From: Jatrophihabitans sp963797785
GTDB taxonomy: Bacteria > Actinomycetota > Actinomycetes > Mycobacteriales > Jatrophihabitantaceae
DNA: 64,000 bases
Direction: 5' to 3'
NCBI GenBank assembly: GCA_963797785.1
Contig: CAWCQT010000002.1
Span: forward strand, 1,240,001-1,304,000
The notes under the pieces: model-generated
The model's database searches: none
What the model was told of the DNA's origin: nothing
Seen by the model: the letters and a program-made list of their open reading frames with translations, nothing else
Position numbers and translations under genes: made by a program
Shown: positions 35,109 to 43,101 of the stretch, one piece after another
Position numbering within the stretch: position 1 is the stretch's first letter
Layout: every line of letters begins with the position of its first letter

Positions 35109-35492
35109 TCAGGTGGCCGCGTTCCAGTCGACGAGTTGGATGATGACGCCGTTGGGGTCACGGACCTGGAAGGCGCGCTCTCCCCACTCCTCCTCGGTCA
35201 GGGGCATGGTGATGGGCACTCCCTCGGCTTGGAGCCGAGCGAGCTCGCCGTCGAGGTCGTCGACGGTCAGGGCAAGAATCAACCCTCGGGCGTGGTCGTC
35301 GCGCTGGTCGGCGGGCAAAGCGGGCAGCCCGCGGCGCACGAAGATCACGTCCGTGCCCGCGTCCTCGCGAGCCAGGGACGCAAAGCCGTCGGCGGCCATC
35401 TGTTCGTGGAAGCCGAAGTGGTCTGTGAGGAAGGCGGCGGAGGCGGGGACGTCCTCGACGTTCAAGGACACGGCGAAAGCGGTGATCTTCAT
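35109..35492 (-). CDS. VOC (glyoxalase/bleomycin-resistance) family protein
   Basis: A 127-residue protein with paired beta-alpha-beta-beta-beta modules. The opening MKITAFAVSLNVEDVPASAA and closing WGERAFQVRDPNGVIIQLVDW are diagnostic; the final block carries the usual metal-ligand Glu position as Gln (IIQLVDW). Middle segment: LILALTVDDLDGELARLQAE. Such proteins bind or transform small toxic molecules. It is divergent from a TetR gene with an operator between them, which suggests ligand-induced expression. Confidence 0.92.
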   Translation of the reverse strand: MKITAFAVSLNVEDVPASAAFLTDHFGFHEQMAADGFASLAREDAGTDVIFVRRGLPALPADQRDDHARGLILALTVDDLDGELARLQAEGVPITMPLTEEEWGERAFQVRDPNGVIIQLVDWNAAT

Positions 35493-35528
35493 ACGGGCTC
35501 CTGGCCTGGGGTGCCGAGTGGGCGAACT

Positions 35529-35555
35529 CTGTACATAGTACAGCGTACATGGTAC
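35529..35555. promoter_or_regulatory. Operator pair between VOC gene and TetR gene
   Basis: CTGTACATAGTACAG (35529-35543) is a perfect palindrome with a 3-base centre. It abuts GTACATGGTAC (35545-35555), a second symmetric element with the same GTAC arms. They lie midway in the 92-bp divergent spacer, so one TetR dimer pair could control both genes. Confidence 0.75.
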
Positions 35556-35584
35556 GAGGTTGTAGACAAGGGCAGGATGCTCCT

Positions 35585-36349
35585 GTGCCAACCGAACGCA
35601 CCAGCGCCGGCGACCCGGCCCGCACGCTGGCCCTGCTGTGGCGCGACGCGACCGCCGCGCCCTCTCGCGGCCCGGAACGAGTTCTCGACATCGACGCAGT
35701 GGTGACGGCCGCGACCGACCTGGCCGACCGCGAGGGTCTAGAGGCCGTGACCATGCGCCGGCTCGCGACCGAGCTTGGGGTGGCGACGATGACGCTGTAC
35801 ACCTACGTCCCCGGCAAAGCCGAGCTGGTGGACCTGATGATCGACGCCGCATACCAGCGCTTGCCCCTGGCCGATACGACCGGTCGGCCGTGGCGACAGC
35901 GCCTCACCGCGGTCGCGGCGGAGAACCGCGCCCTGTATCAGGCGCACCCGTGGGCGGCCGCGGTCTCCACCGTGCGGCCCCCGCTCGGACCCGGACTGAT
36001 GGCCAAATACGAGCACGAGCTTGGCGCGCTGGAGGGACTGGGCCTCACCGATGTGCAGATGGACGACGCCTTAACCCATCTGCTGAGCTTCGTCCAGGCC
36101 AATGCCCGAGCCGCCGCCGACACCCGCGCCGCACACATGGACAGCGCGATGGACGACCAGGCATGGTGGGCCGCCAACGCCTCCTTGCTCGCCCGCGTCC
36201 TCGACCAGGAGGCCTACCCGCTAGCCACCCGGGTCGGCACCGCCGCCGGCACAGCGCACGGCAGCGCCCACGATCCCGACCACGCCTACCATTTCGGCTT
36301 GGACAGCCTCCTCGAGGGTCTCGCCGCACTCATCGACACCCACACCTGA
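35585..36349 (+). CDS. TetR family regulator with TetR_C (tetracycline-repressor-like) domain
   Basis: A 254-residue regulator starting at GTG 35585. Residues 38-85 hold the helix-turn-helix: VVTAATDLADREGLEAVTMR and LATELGVATMTLYTYVPGKA. The C-terminal part (HPWAAAVSTVRPPLGPGLMA; LTHLLSFVQANARAA; FGLDSLLEGLAALID) is the longer TetR_C class seen in TetR itself and many actinobacterial repressors. It probably represses the divergent VOC gene and itself through the GTAC-type operators. Confidence 0.9.
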   Translation: MPTERTSAGDPARTLALLWRDATAAPSRGPERVLDIDAVVTAATDLADREGLEAVTMRRLATELGVATMTLYTYVPGKAELVDLMIDAAYQRLPLADTTGRPWRQRLTAVAAENRALYQAHPWAAAVSTVRPPLGPGLMAKYEHELGALEGLGLTDVQMDDALTHLLSFVQANARAAADTRAAHMDSAMDDQAWWAANASLLARVLDQEAYPLATRVGTAAGTAHGSAHDPDHAYHFGLDSLLEGLAALIDTHT

Positions 36350-36569
36350 CCCGCGGCGCATCGTCGTCACAAGGCGATCGTCATGCGGGACGTCCGCCGC
36401 AGCCGCAGGGAACCGGTGATGATCTTGTGCAGGCGCGTCGCATCCTGCCCGCGAGTCTGCACAAAGATCGAGGGAGTGAACCGGACCTGCCGATGAAAGC
36501 GATCTTGTTTCCGGCTCGATCAGTCGTGCCGTTTTTGCCTAGTACGAATCCCGGTCGGCGCACCTCGAC
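36350..36569. other. Short spacer after the TetR gene
   Basis: No gene or clear structure. It adjoins the DUF929 relic on its right. Confidence 0.4.
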
Positions 36570-36874
36570 CGGGCACCTGCGGCTTGCCGGCCTGCGTCAG
36601 TGGGGGCCCGGTGATCGGTTTCGGCAGCGCCCGCACCGAACCCAGGCGGACCGAGTCCAGTACCGTCGGTGGCACCGCCGTCACCTCGGCGATGACCCCG
36701 TTTTCGCCGTGGTGGCTTTCTGACCCGACTTCGGGCCGCCGGCGTCGGTCGCGACCTTGACCACGACCAGCACCGCCGCCACCACAATCACCGCCACGAT
36801 CGGGCACGCTTCTGCGTCGCAGTCCGTCCCGCGGGCTGCGTGCCGGTCTTCGCGGTTGCCTGCTTCGCGCTCAC
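36570..36874 (-). pseudogene. Frameshifted, truncated DUF929-family membrane protein
   Basis: Read in three frames from GTG 36874: a basic N-terminus (VSAKQATAKTGTQPAGRTAT), then after a shift near 36790 the transmembrane segment IVAVIVVAAVLVVVKVATD, then after another near 36710 the block VIAEVTAVPPTVLDSVRLGS, GPPLTQAGKPQV. These match DUF929 proteins, in which the next motif (GAEYCPFCAAERW) carries a thioredoxin-like CxxC. Here the sequence ends before it. A dead gene, separate from its intact neighbours. Confidence 0.65.
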
Positions 36875-36995
36875 CGATACCTACAGTCCTCTACCGTCGG
36901 CGCGCCCAAAGCACAGCGCGGCATGCTGGCCGCATCACTTCCCTGAGCGGCGCCTTCATGCGTCAAGGCCGGGCGAAGAAAGCGAGCATGGGGCA

Positions 36996-37487
36996 TCAGG
37001 TCGCTCCGCTCAGTTGCAGAATGATCATCGGGAGCTGGTCTACGGGGTGGCCTACTGCTGCCTCGAGTGTGGAGCGCAGGTTCGCCCACGCTGCCGGATG
37101 CCGTGTGGCGTAGCGCTCGAGCGCGGCGGCCGCCTGCACATCGGTCATCGCCTGTCCGGTCGCCGGCGTGTTGCGTCGCAATCCGCTGGACACCCGAACG
37201 GTCGGGTGGGCGAGGATGTTGCGGTACCACTGCGCGCGTCGGCCGAACCCGGAGACGACGACGTAGGTGTCGCGGGTGGGGTGGTCGAGGACTTCGAGGA
37301 CGACATAGCGGCGTTTGCCGGTGGTGCGGCCGCGGTGTTCGAGCATGAGCAGTCGGGAACCGAACACGCACCCGAGTCCGGCGCGGTACAACCAGATCGG
37401 AGCTCGGACCACCCAGCGGGTTCTGAGCCCGCGTGCGCCCAGCAAGCTAAGCGCACCACGAACCTGCCTGGCGACGGCGGCCGTCAT
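36996..37487 (-). CDS. Ddn-type F420-dependent nitroreductase/quinone reductase
   Basis: A 163-residue deazaflavin-dependent oxidoreductase of the split-barrel Ddn family. Family blocks are LMLEHRGRTTGKRRYVVLEV near residue 47, YVVVSGFGRRAQWYRNILAH near residue 75, and HPAAWANLRSTL near residue 130. The RxTGxxRxxxL motif and GxxxxWyxNl motif bind F420. An N-terminal amphipathic helix may attach it to the membrane. Its ATG overlaps the stop of the MarR gene (ATGA), so the two are translated as a pair. Such enzymes reduce quinones or nitro compounds, fitting MarR-type stress control. Confidence 0.92.
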   Translation of the reverse strand: MTAAVARQVRGALSLLGARGLRTRWVVRAPIWLYRAGLGCVFGSRLLMLEHRGRTTGKRRYVVLEVLDHPTRDTYVVVSGFGRRAQWYRNILAHPTVRVSSGLRRNTPATGQAMTDVQAAAALERYATRHPAAWANLRSTLEAAVGHPVDQLPMIILQLSGAT

Positions 37488-38053
37488 CGGGGCGCCTGAT
37501 CGTTGGCGTGCGCGGCGGCCACGAGGATGTTCAGCGAGTCGGCGAGCCGGGTTTGGTCTTGGGCGGGGATGGCGGCCAGCAGCCGGGCGATCTCGTGTTT
37601 GCGACGACGGGTACTGGCCGCGATCAGCGCCCGACCGGCCGGGAGCAGGCTCAGCGACATCTGGCGCCGGTTACTGCGGTCCAGGCTGCGGCGGATCAGC
37701 TTCTTCGTCACCAGCCGGTCACACATCCGGGTCGCTGTGGAGGGCACGACACCGAGCTCGTCGGCCAACTGCGCCACGGTCATGCTGGCGTGCGCGTCGA
37801 GCAGCACCAGGGTGCGGAACTGGGGCAGGGTGACCTGCGGCGCGGTCCCGGCCAGCGCCCGGGAGGCGACGGCGACGAAGACCCGGTTCGCGGCCAGCAC
37901 CGCGTCGACCACGTCGGACTGGCCTTGCAGCACCGTACCGACGCTGGTGCCGGCGTCGAGGTCGTCGACCCGCCGCGTGGCGTCAGGTGACGGGCTGCGG
38001 CTGGTCATCGCGCCGACTGCAGCTACACCGGTCATCGCTGTCTTCCGTCCCAT
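37484..38053 (-). CDS. MarR family transcriptional regulator
   Basis: A 189-residue regulator. The winged helix spans about residues 85-150: LPQFRTLVLLDAHASMTVAQ, LADELGVVPSTATRMCDRL and IRRSLDRSNRRQMSLSLLP (the wing). The N-terminal 30 residues are disordered, and ATG 38008 is an alternative start. It overlaps the Ddn gene by 4 bp and diverges from a ClC gene, with palindromes in the spacer, so it likely controls both sides. Cys129 (in RMCDRL) may sense oxidants, which is only a guess. Confidence 0.92.
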   Translation of the reverse strand: MGRKTAMTGVAAVGAMTSRSPSPDATRRVDDLDAGTSVGTVLQGQSDVVDAVLAANRVFVAVASRALAGTAPQVTLPQFRTLVLLDAHASMTVAQLADELGVVPSTATRMCDRLVTKKLIRRSLDRSNRRQMSLSLLPAGRALIAASTRRRKHEIARLLAAIPAQDQTRLADSLNILVAAAHANDQAPR

Positions 38054-38090
38054 GCCGAACCTCCAACCCGTTCCCGGCTGTCAGCGTATC

Positions 38091-38111
38091 CAACAATAGT
38101 TGCATAATGCA
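38091..38111. promoter_or_regulatory. Overlapping palindromes between MarR and ClC genes
   Basis: CAACAATAGTTG (38091-38102; arms CAAC and GTTG) overlaps TGCATAATGCA (38101-38111; arms TGCAT and ATGCA). The cluster is the most AT-rich part of the spacer and ends 6 bp before the ClC start, so a bound regulator would block it. Confidence 0.65.
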
Positions 38112-38117
38112 CTGGTG

Positions 38118-39923
38118 ATGCTGCGCCGATCCCGACTCGTCACGCCGGCGGCAGCGCCGAGGGTGGGCGGCGTGACCCCGGTGCAGAGCGGCCGGGCCCG
38201 GCTGGCCACGGCGGTCCGCGGTTCGGAGAGCGGGCTGTTGGCGATGGCGCTGCTGGTCGGCGCCGGCTCCGGCGGCGGGGCGGTGCTGTTCCGCTGGCTG
38301 ATCCGCGCGTTCACGCTGCTGCTGTCCGGGCACGGCGACTACTCTGCCGTCGGGCACGCGGCGAACCCGCACCTGGCCGGCCTGGGCCGCTGGTTCGTGC
38401 TCGGCACCCCGGTCGTGGCCGGCCTGGTGTATGGGCCGCTGGTGCATTTCTTCGCCCGCGAGGCCCGCGGGCACGGCGTGCCGGAGGTCATGTACGCGGT
38501 CGCCCGCCGGGGTGGGCGGATCGCGCCGCAGGTCGCCGCGATCAAGGCCCTGGCTTCGGCGCTGTGTATCGGCGGCGGCGGATCGGTGGGCCGCGAGGGC
38601 CCGATCGTGCAGATCGGCTCCGCGCTCGGCTCCACCCTCGCCCGGATGCTGCGGGTGCCCGAGTCCCGCACCCGGGTGCTGGTCGCGTGCGGGGCCGCCG
38701 GCGGGATCGCGGCCACGTTCAACGCCCCCCTGGCCGGGGTGTTCTTCGCGATGGAACTGATCCTGCGGGACTTCGCAGCGCAGTCCTTCGGGATGGTGGT
38801 GCTGGCCTCGGTCACTGCCAGCGTGATCGGCCGGGCCGCACTGGGCTCCTCACCGTTCCTGCACCTGCCGCCGTTCGCGGTCGGCAACGGCGTGCAGTAC
38901 CTGCTGTTTGCCGTGCTCGGGCTGCTGGCCGGCGCGGTCGGAGTGCTGTTCACCCGGGTGCTGTACTGGATCGAGGACGCCTGCGACTGGGCTTGGGGCG
39001 GCCCGGAATGGGCGCGGCCCGCGGCCGGCGGCATCCTGCTCGGCGGCCTGCTGCTCGCGGTCCCGCAGATGTACGGGGTCGGCTATCCGGTGCTGGACCG
39101 CGGTGTGGCCGGGCACTACGTCATCGGGTTCCTGCTCGTGCTGCTGCTCGCCAAGATCTTGGCCACAAGTCTGACGATCGGCATCGGCGGCTCGGGCGGC
39201 GTGTTCGCGCCCAGCCTGTTCATCGGCGCCATGCTCGGTGCGGCCTACGGCCAGACCTTGCACTACGTCGCGCCCGGCGTGGCCGGGGCGCCGGGCGCAT
39301 ACGCGCTGATCGGCATGGGCGCCGTGTTCGCCGGCGCGGCCCGCGCCCCGATCACCGCGGTGATCATCATGTTCGAACTCACCGGCGACTACGCGATCAT
39401 CCTGCCGCTCATGGCCGCGATCGTGCTCGCCACCGGCCTGAGCCACCTACTGACCGGCGACTCCATCTACACCCTCAAGCTCCGGCGCCGCGGCGTCGAC
39501 CTCGACGCACCCGTCCAAAGCACCCCCCGGGCGGTGGTGGTGACCGTGGCCGCGGTGATGCTCCCGGTGCCGGCCGCGCTGCCGGACACCACCGCGCTGC
39601 GCGACGCCGCTACTGTGCTGGCCCGCGCCCGGGACACGATCGTGCCCGTCACCGACCCGGCCGGTGCGTACTGCGGCGTCCTCACGGCCGCCGCATTGGC
39701 CGACGCGCTCGCCGACGGAGACCACGACCAGGCCAGCGTCGCCAGCATCATCGAGCTCCCGGACACGATCACCGCTAGCGACCTGCTTGCCGACGCACTC
39801 ACTGCGCTCGATCACGGCGACACCACTGCCGTGCCCGTCCTGGACCCGGGCAGCGAGCAGCTGGTGGGCTGGTTCACCCCACAAGCCGCCCTCACCGCGC
39901 TGCGCCCAGCAGCTGCCACCTGA
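38118..39923 (+). CDS. ClC-family chloride channel/transporter with C-terminal CBS pair
   Basis: A 601-residue membrane protein starting at ATG 38118 (GTG 38115 also possible). The ion-path motifs are GHGVPEV near residue 125, GSVGREGPIVQIGSALG near 157 (gating Glu) and GIGGSGGVFAPSLFIGAMLG near 350. In a by-eye alignment the residue matching the proton-transfer Glu203 of E. coli ClC reads Leu (AMELIL), which would favour a channel or uncoupled transporter. Two CBS domains fill residues 485-600 and may bind nucleotides. Divergent from MarR with shared operators. A role in acid or ion stress is inferred. Confidence 0.93.
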   Translation: MLRRSRLVTPAAAPRVGGVTPVQSGRARLATAVRGSESGLLAMALLVGAGSGGGAVLFRWLIRAFTLLLSGHGDYSAVGHAANPHLAGLGRWFVLGTPVVAGLVYGPLVHFFAREARGHGVPEVMYAVARRGGRIAPQVAAIKALASALCIGGGGSVGREGPIVQIGSALGSTLARMLRVPESRTRVLVACGAAGGIAATFNAPLAGVFFAMELILRDFAAQSFGMVVLASVTASVIGRAALGSSPFLHLPPFAVGNGVQYLLFAVLGLLAGAVGVLFTRVLYWIEDACDWAWGGPEWARPAAGGILLGGLLLAVPQMYGVGYPVLDRGVAGHYVIGFLLVLLLAKILATSLTIGIGGSGGVFAPSLFIGAMLGAAYGQTLHYVAPGVAGAPGAYALIGMGAVFAGAARAPITAVIIMFELTGDYAIILPLMAAIVLATGLSHLLTGDSIYTLKLRRRGVDLDAPVQSTPRAVVVTVAAVMLPVPAALPDTTALRDAATVLARARDTIVPVTDPAGAYCGVLTAAALADALADGDHDQASVASIIELPDTITASDLLADALTALDHGDTTAVPVLDPGSEQLVGWFTPQAALTALRPAAAT

Positions 39924-40004
39924 ACCAAACGCCGCCCGGTAACGGATCCGCCTGCGGGCGATCGCGGTTCCAACACCCCGCCGCGGTCAAGATCAAACGC
40001 ACTC

Positions 40005-40041
40005 CGCTGCCCGCGCAGCGGCTCTACCGCTCATGCCGCCG
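40005..40041 (+). repeat. Island hairpin repeat copy
   Basis: A + copy, GCCCGCGCAGCGGCTCTACC, then GCTCATGCCGCC, in the spacer between the ClC gene and the nucleotidyltransferase-like gene. Close in sequence to the 19922 copy. Confidence 0.65.
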
Positions 40042-40107
40042 TCAGCATTCGTACGACCTGAGGCGCGGCAAGCCTTCTCCGTACAGGCTTGGACTAGCGT
40101 GACCCGA

Positions 40108-40704
40108 ATGTCCGAGGACTGGGACGCGGAGCAACGCGAGCTGCAGTCTCGTGTGGCGTCGCTCCGCGCCCAGCTCGACCTCGACGCCGCACTCGCGCGG
40201 TTCGGGTCGGTGACACTCGTGGGCGGTGCAGCGCTCGGGTTGATGGTGGCGCGGGACGTCGACCTGACGGTCACGGTGGTCCGACTCGATGAGCATGTGC
40301 TGGCAGGCGTCGGCGCACTCGCAGCGAAGCTGGTGCGTCAACCCGAGGTCCGCGCGGTGCTCGTTCGCGACGACACCGGCCGTTGGAACGTCGACCCCGC
40401 CTACCCCGACGGCATCTACCTGAACATCGACTGCTGTGACGATGACGGCGCGCGGTGGAGCTTCGACATCTGGTTCATCGACGACCCCGACCGGCAACCA
40501 GACCTTCAACACCTACGGACACTTGCCCCACGTATTACACCCGACGTGCGATCAGCCGTGCTGAGCATCAAGCGGGCGACACGGGGTCGCCGGCCGGACG
40601 GCAGCCCGCTGTCCAGCTATGACATCTACACCGCGGTGCTCGACGCGGATGTCCGCGACCTCGCGGGATTCCACGAATATCTTGCCGCCTCACATCGAGA
40701 ATGA
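40108..40704 (+). CDS. Nucleotidyltransferase-fold protein
   Basis: A 198-residue protein; ATG 40108 gives the N-terminus MSEDWDAEQREL. The polymerase-beta-like nucleotidyltransferase signature is present: VTLVGGAALGLMVARDVDLT (hGGx9DhD) near residue 35 and the third acidic residue in RWSFDIWFID near residue 118. A helical tail follows (RSAVLSIKRATRG; SSYDIYTAVLDADVRDLAGF). The fold occurs in aminoglycoside nucleotidyltransferases, MNT antitoxins and AbiEii-type toxins. No HEPN or antitoxin partner is adjacent, so its target is unknown. Confidence 0.75.
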   Translation: MSEDWDAEQRELQSRVASLRAQLDLDAALARFGSVTLVGGAALGLMVARDVDLTVTVVRLDEHVLAGVGALAAKLVRQPEVRAVLVRDDTGRWNVDPAYPDGIYLNIDCCDDDGARWSFDIWFIDDPDRQPDLQHLRTLAPRITPDVRSAVLSIKRATRGRRPDGSPLSSYDIYTAVLDADVRDLAGFHEYLAASHRE

Positions 40705-41153
40705 TTGTTGGGCCTACCGCACTGAGCGACCACAATTAGGCGACGAAGGTTGAGGCCGGTCCGGAGCAAGCGGTGCGGTGGTCGACGTCGCTTACAGAGC
40801 CAATTGCTCAGTCGCGGCCAACACCGCCGGCCCGCGCCGCGCGAACTATTACGTGCTGACGAGCGCGTCCTGCCGCGTAGGCAACCAAGTGAATCTTGGA
40901 CACGCGGCTCCGCTAGTAGTGCGCACGATCCGAGCATCGGACGGAGGCACTGCTGCACTGATCTTCGGACCGGTGCCGTCGCAAACGGCCTTCCCTTCGT
41001 CACGCCAGAGGGAAGACGCACCACGTCACGTTCATCCACTAGCTCTGCCGGCTCTGCCGCGGTGGGGACTTCAACGTGGCCCGGGTCCATAGAGCTGCTT
41101 TGTCGACGCTTCCCCGTTCGGGGGATGGGTGGCCCGAGTGAGTCGCCTCCTGG
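40705..41153. other. Spacer without genes
   Basis: Nothing coding is recognised. It contains one short degenerate repeat at 41040-41066. Confidence 0.5.
41040..41066 (+). repeat. Degenerate hairpin-repeat fragment
   Basis: TAGCTCTGCCGGCTCTGCCG then CGG resembles the first half of two family units without the GCAGCGG arm. It is the rightmost trace of the family in the island. Confidence 0.4.
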
Positions 41154-42617
41154 TCAGCTTGTTGCGATGTACTTGTAGCGGTTGGTCGGTATCTTGGCGC
41201 TGAGCCCTGCGGTCTGAACGCGCACATGAACCACGCCGGCCGCGTGTGCCGGGGTTGTCGCGGTGATCTGGGTGGGCGAGTCGACGGTGAAGCCGGCCGC
41301 CGGCGTCGTGCCGAACAGGACTTTGGTGGCGCCCGTGAAGTTGGTGCCGGTGACGGTCACCGGCTGCCCGCCGGAGACCGGGCCGGAATTCGGCGCGACC
41401 ACCGTGACCGAAGCGCGCATCACCGAGCCGCACGTGACCTGGATGCCGATGTGGTCGGAGACCGGAGTGGTGGCGAAGTTCTTGGCGTCGAAGCAGCGGG
41501 CGGTGTCGGGGTCGGAGGTGAAGATGTTGTCGGTGGTGATGTTGACCGGTTGGGGGAAGACCGACGTGGTCTTGCTGACCCCGCTGCTGGAGACGGAGTT
41601 GCAGAGCGGGTAGGAGGCGTGGGTCGCGTCCGGGCAACGGGTCGGGCCGCTGATGAGCGCCCGGTAACCCTGCGAGGTGAGGACGTCGTAGCCGTCCTGC
41701 TGGTATCCGGGTCCGGTGTTGACCTCGCCGATGATGAGGTCGACCCCCGCGTTGGCGGCGTCCTGGGCGAGTTGAGGTTGCTGGGCCCCGGTCGTGAGGA
41801 ACCCGGCGCCCGGTTCGACGTCCTCGTAGTAGTTGCGCGGCCACGCGGCGAAGGCCATGCGGACGCCGCCGAGCCTCGCGTAGACGGTGACCGGCCGCTG
41901 GATCGTGGAGTCGTAGGAGACGGCCTGGACGTCCTGCAGCGGCGCCTTGCTCAGGATGAGCAGGCCCGGGCTGCCGTGGTGGGCGAACTCCTCGCCGCCG
42001 GCGAAGTACGCGGTGTCGATGACACTGAGCGGGTCAGCGCCGGGCGGTAGGTCCTGCAGCAGGCTGAGGATCGTCGAGACGCACAGCTGCTGCCCGCGGA
42101 ACGCGATGCCCAGGGCCAAATAAGACGTGAATGGGTCGATCCCGCCGTTGCTGGGCTGCAGTGCGGTTCGTGGGTCGACACCGGTGACGGTGATGCTGGT
42201 GATGAAGTCCTCGAGTTCGCCCCTGGGCAGGTCCAGTGAGCAGTAGCCGAACTGGCCGTTCGCCGGGGCGTAGAAGGAGTACGGGTACCGGGCGGCGATG
42301 CGGGCGTCATGCGTGATCGCGTCGGCTGCGCCCTGCGTCCACACGCCCTGCAGCGCGAGCACGTCGAGCTTCGTCCCGGCGATGACGTCGTTCACGGACT
42401 GCTGCCGGTCTGCCATCCACGGCCGCAGGGCGGTGTCCCAGCTGCCGACGGTGAGGTTCGGCACCGTCGGCGGCACAGCCGAAACGGGCCCGGCGCCGAC
42501 GGTGAGCGCGGCGGCCGCGCAGGTTACGCCAAGCAGGGCGGCAGCGACGCGACGCCTACGCCGGCCCCTCGCACTGGCTCTCGTCAACAGGCCGCGTACA
42601 CCGGTCACGTGTGCCAT
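41154..42617 (-). CDS. Secreted endonuclease/exonuclease/phosphatase-fold protein with IPT/TIG domain, probably not catalytic
   Basis: A 487-residue exported protein; ATG 42617 opens a signal peptide (RRRRRVAAALLGVTCAAAAL). Residues 50-390 follow the EEP fold of DNase I and sphingomyelinases: VPNLTVGSWDTALRPW, KLDVLALQGVWTQGAADAI, GLLILSKAPLQDVQAV and SDHIGIQVTC. The metal-binding Glu of the QE motif reads Gly (LALQGVW), the N-terminal Asn reads Asp (SWD), the DxN motif reads GEVN, and the histidine of the central strand is not seen. Only the final SDH is kept. Residues 395-485 form an IPT/TIG beta-sandwich (VVAPNSGPVSGGQPVTVTG). Possibly a binding protein. Confidence 0.8.
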   Translation of the reverse strand: MAHVTGVRGLLTRASARGRRRRRVAAALLGVTCAAAALTVGAGPVSAVPPTVPNLTVGSWDTALRPWMADRQQSVNDVIAGTKLDVLALQGVWTQGAADAITHDARIAARYPYSFYAPANGQFGYCSLDLPRGELEDFITSITVTGVDPRTALQPSNGGIDPFTSYLALGIAFRGQQLCVSTILSLLQDLPPGADPLSVIDTAYFAGGEEFAHHGSPGLLILSKAPLQDVQAVSYDSTIQRPVTVYARLGGVRMAFAAWPRNYYEDVEPGAGFLTTGAQQPQLAQDAANAGVDLIIGEVNTGPGYQQDGYDVLTSQGYRALISGPTRCPDATHASYPLCNSVSSSGVSKTTSVFPQPVNITTDNIFTSDPDTARCFDAKNFATTPVSDHIGIQVTCGSVMRASVTVVAPNSGPVSGGQPVTVTGTNFTGATKVLFGTTPAAGFTVDSPTQITATTPAHAAGVVHVRVQTAGLSAKIPTNRYKYIATS

Positions 42618-43101
42618 CGGGTCCCCATTCCGAGTCGATCCGACCGAGCCGCCCCGGCCGAGCATCAGCGGCCACCAAGCAACAGCGCGCTGCCACTCGT
42701 CTTTTCGAGGCACGACCTGGTCGGCTTGCTCGCCCGAGATCGCCAAGCTATGGCGTCGGCACCAAAGCGGTTCGAGGCCGCAGATCCTCGGCACGAAAAA
42801 TCGGCATCACGAGCACTGCGGGTCACGGGAGCGCCTGCCGCCGAACAAACCATGCAGCCTGCACATGTACGCGCATCGTGCCGCGTTGGGCGCGGCAGCT
42901 CTGTCATGCCCTCGGCACCCGCTGCCGGCGCGAGCCAGACGACAGCAACGGCGTCCGACACGGGCCCAGGAAGACGGGTTGGTCACGGCCGCAGATGTGT
43001 TCGATCATCGTCACGTAGGCGCCAGCCATCCGTGTGCGAGCAGCGCGACGATTCTCATCTCAGCAGGCGCGTTGGTCAGGTGCGGCGCGTCGGACTCCGG
43101 A
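42618..43101. other. Spacer between last island gene and attR
   Basis: No gene, repeat or hairpin recognised in about 480 bp. It might once have carried recombination genes of the element, but nothing of that kind remains readable. Confidence 0.5.

Noticed and set aside
42618..43101. Recombination directionality factor near attR
   Set aside because: No frame here resembles a small HTH or excisionase.
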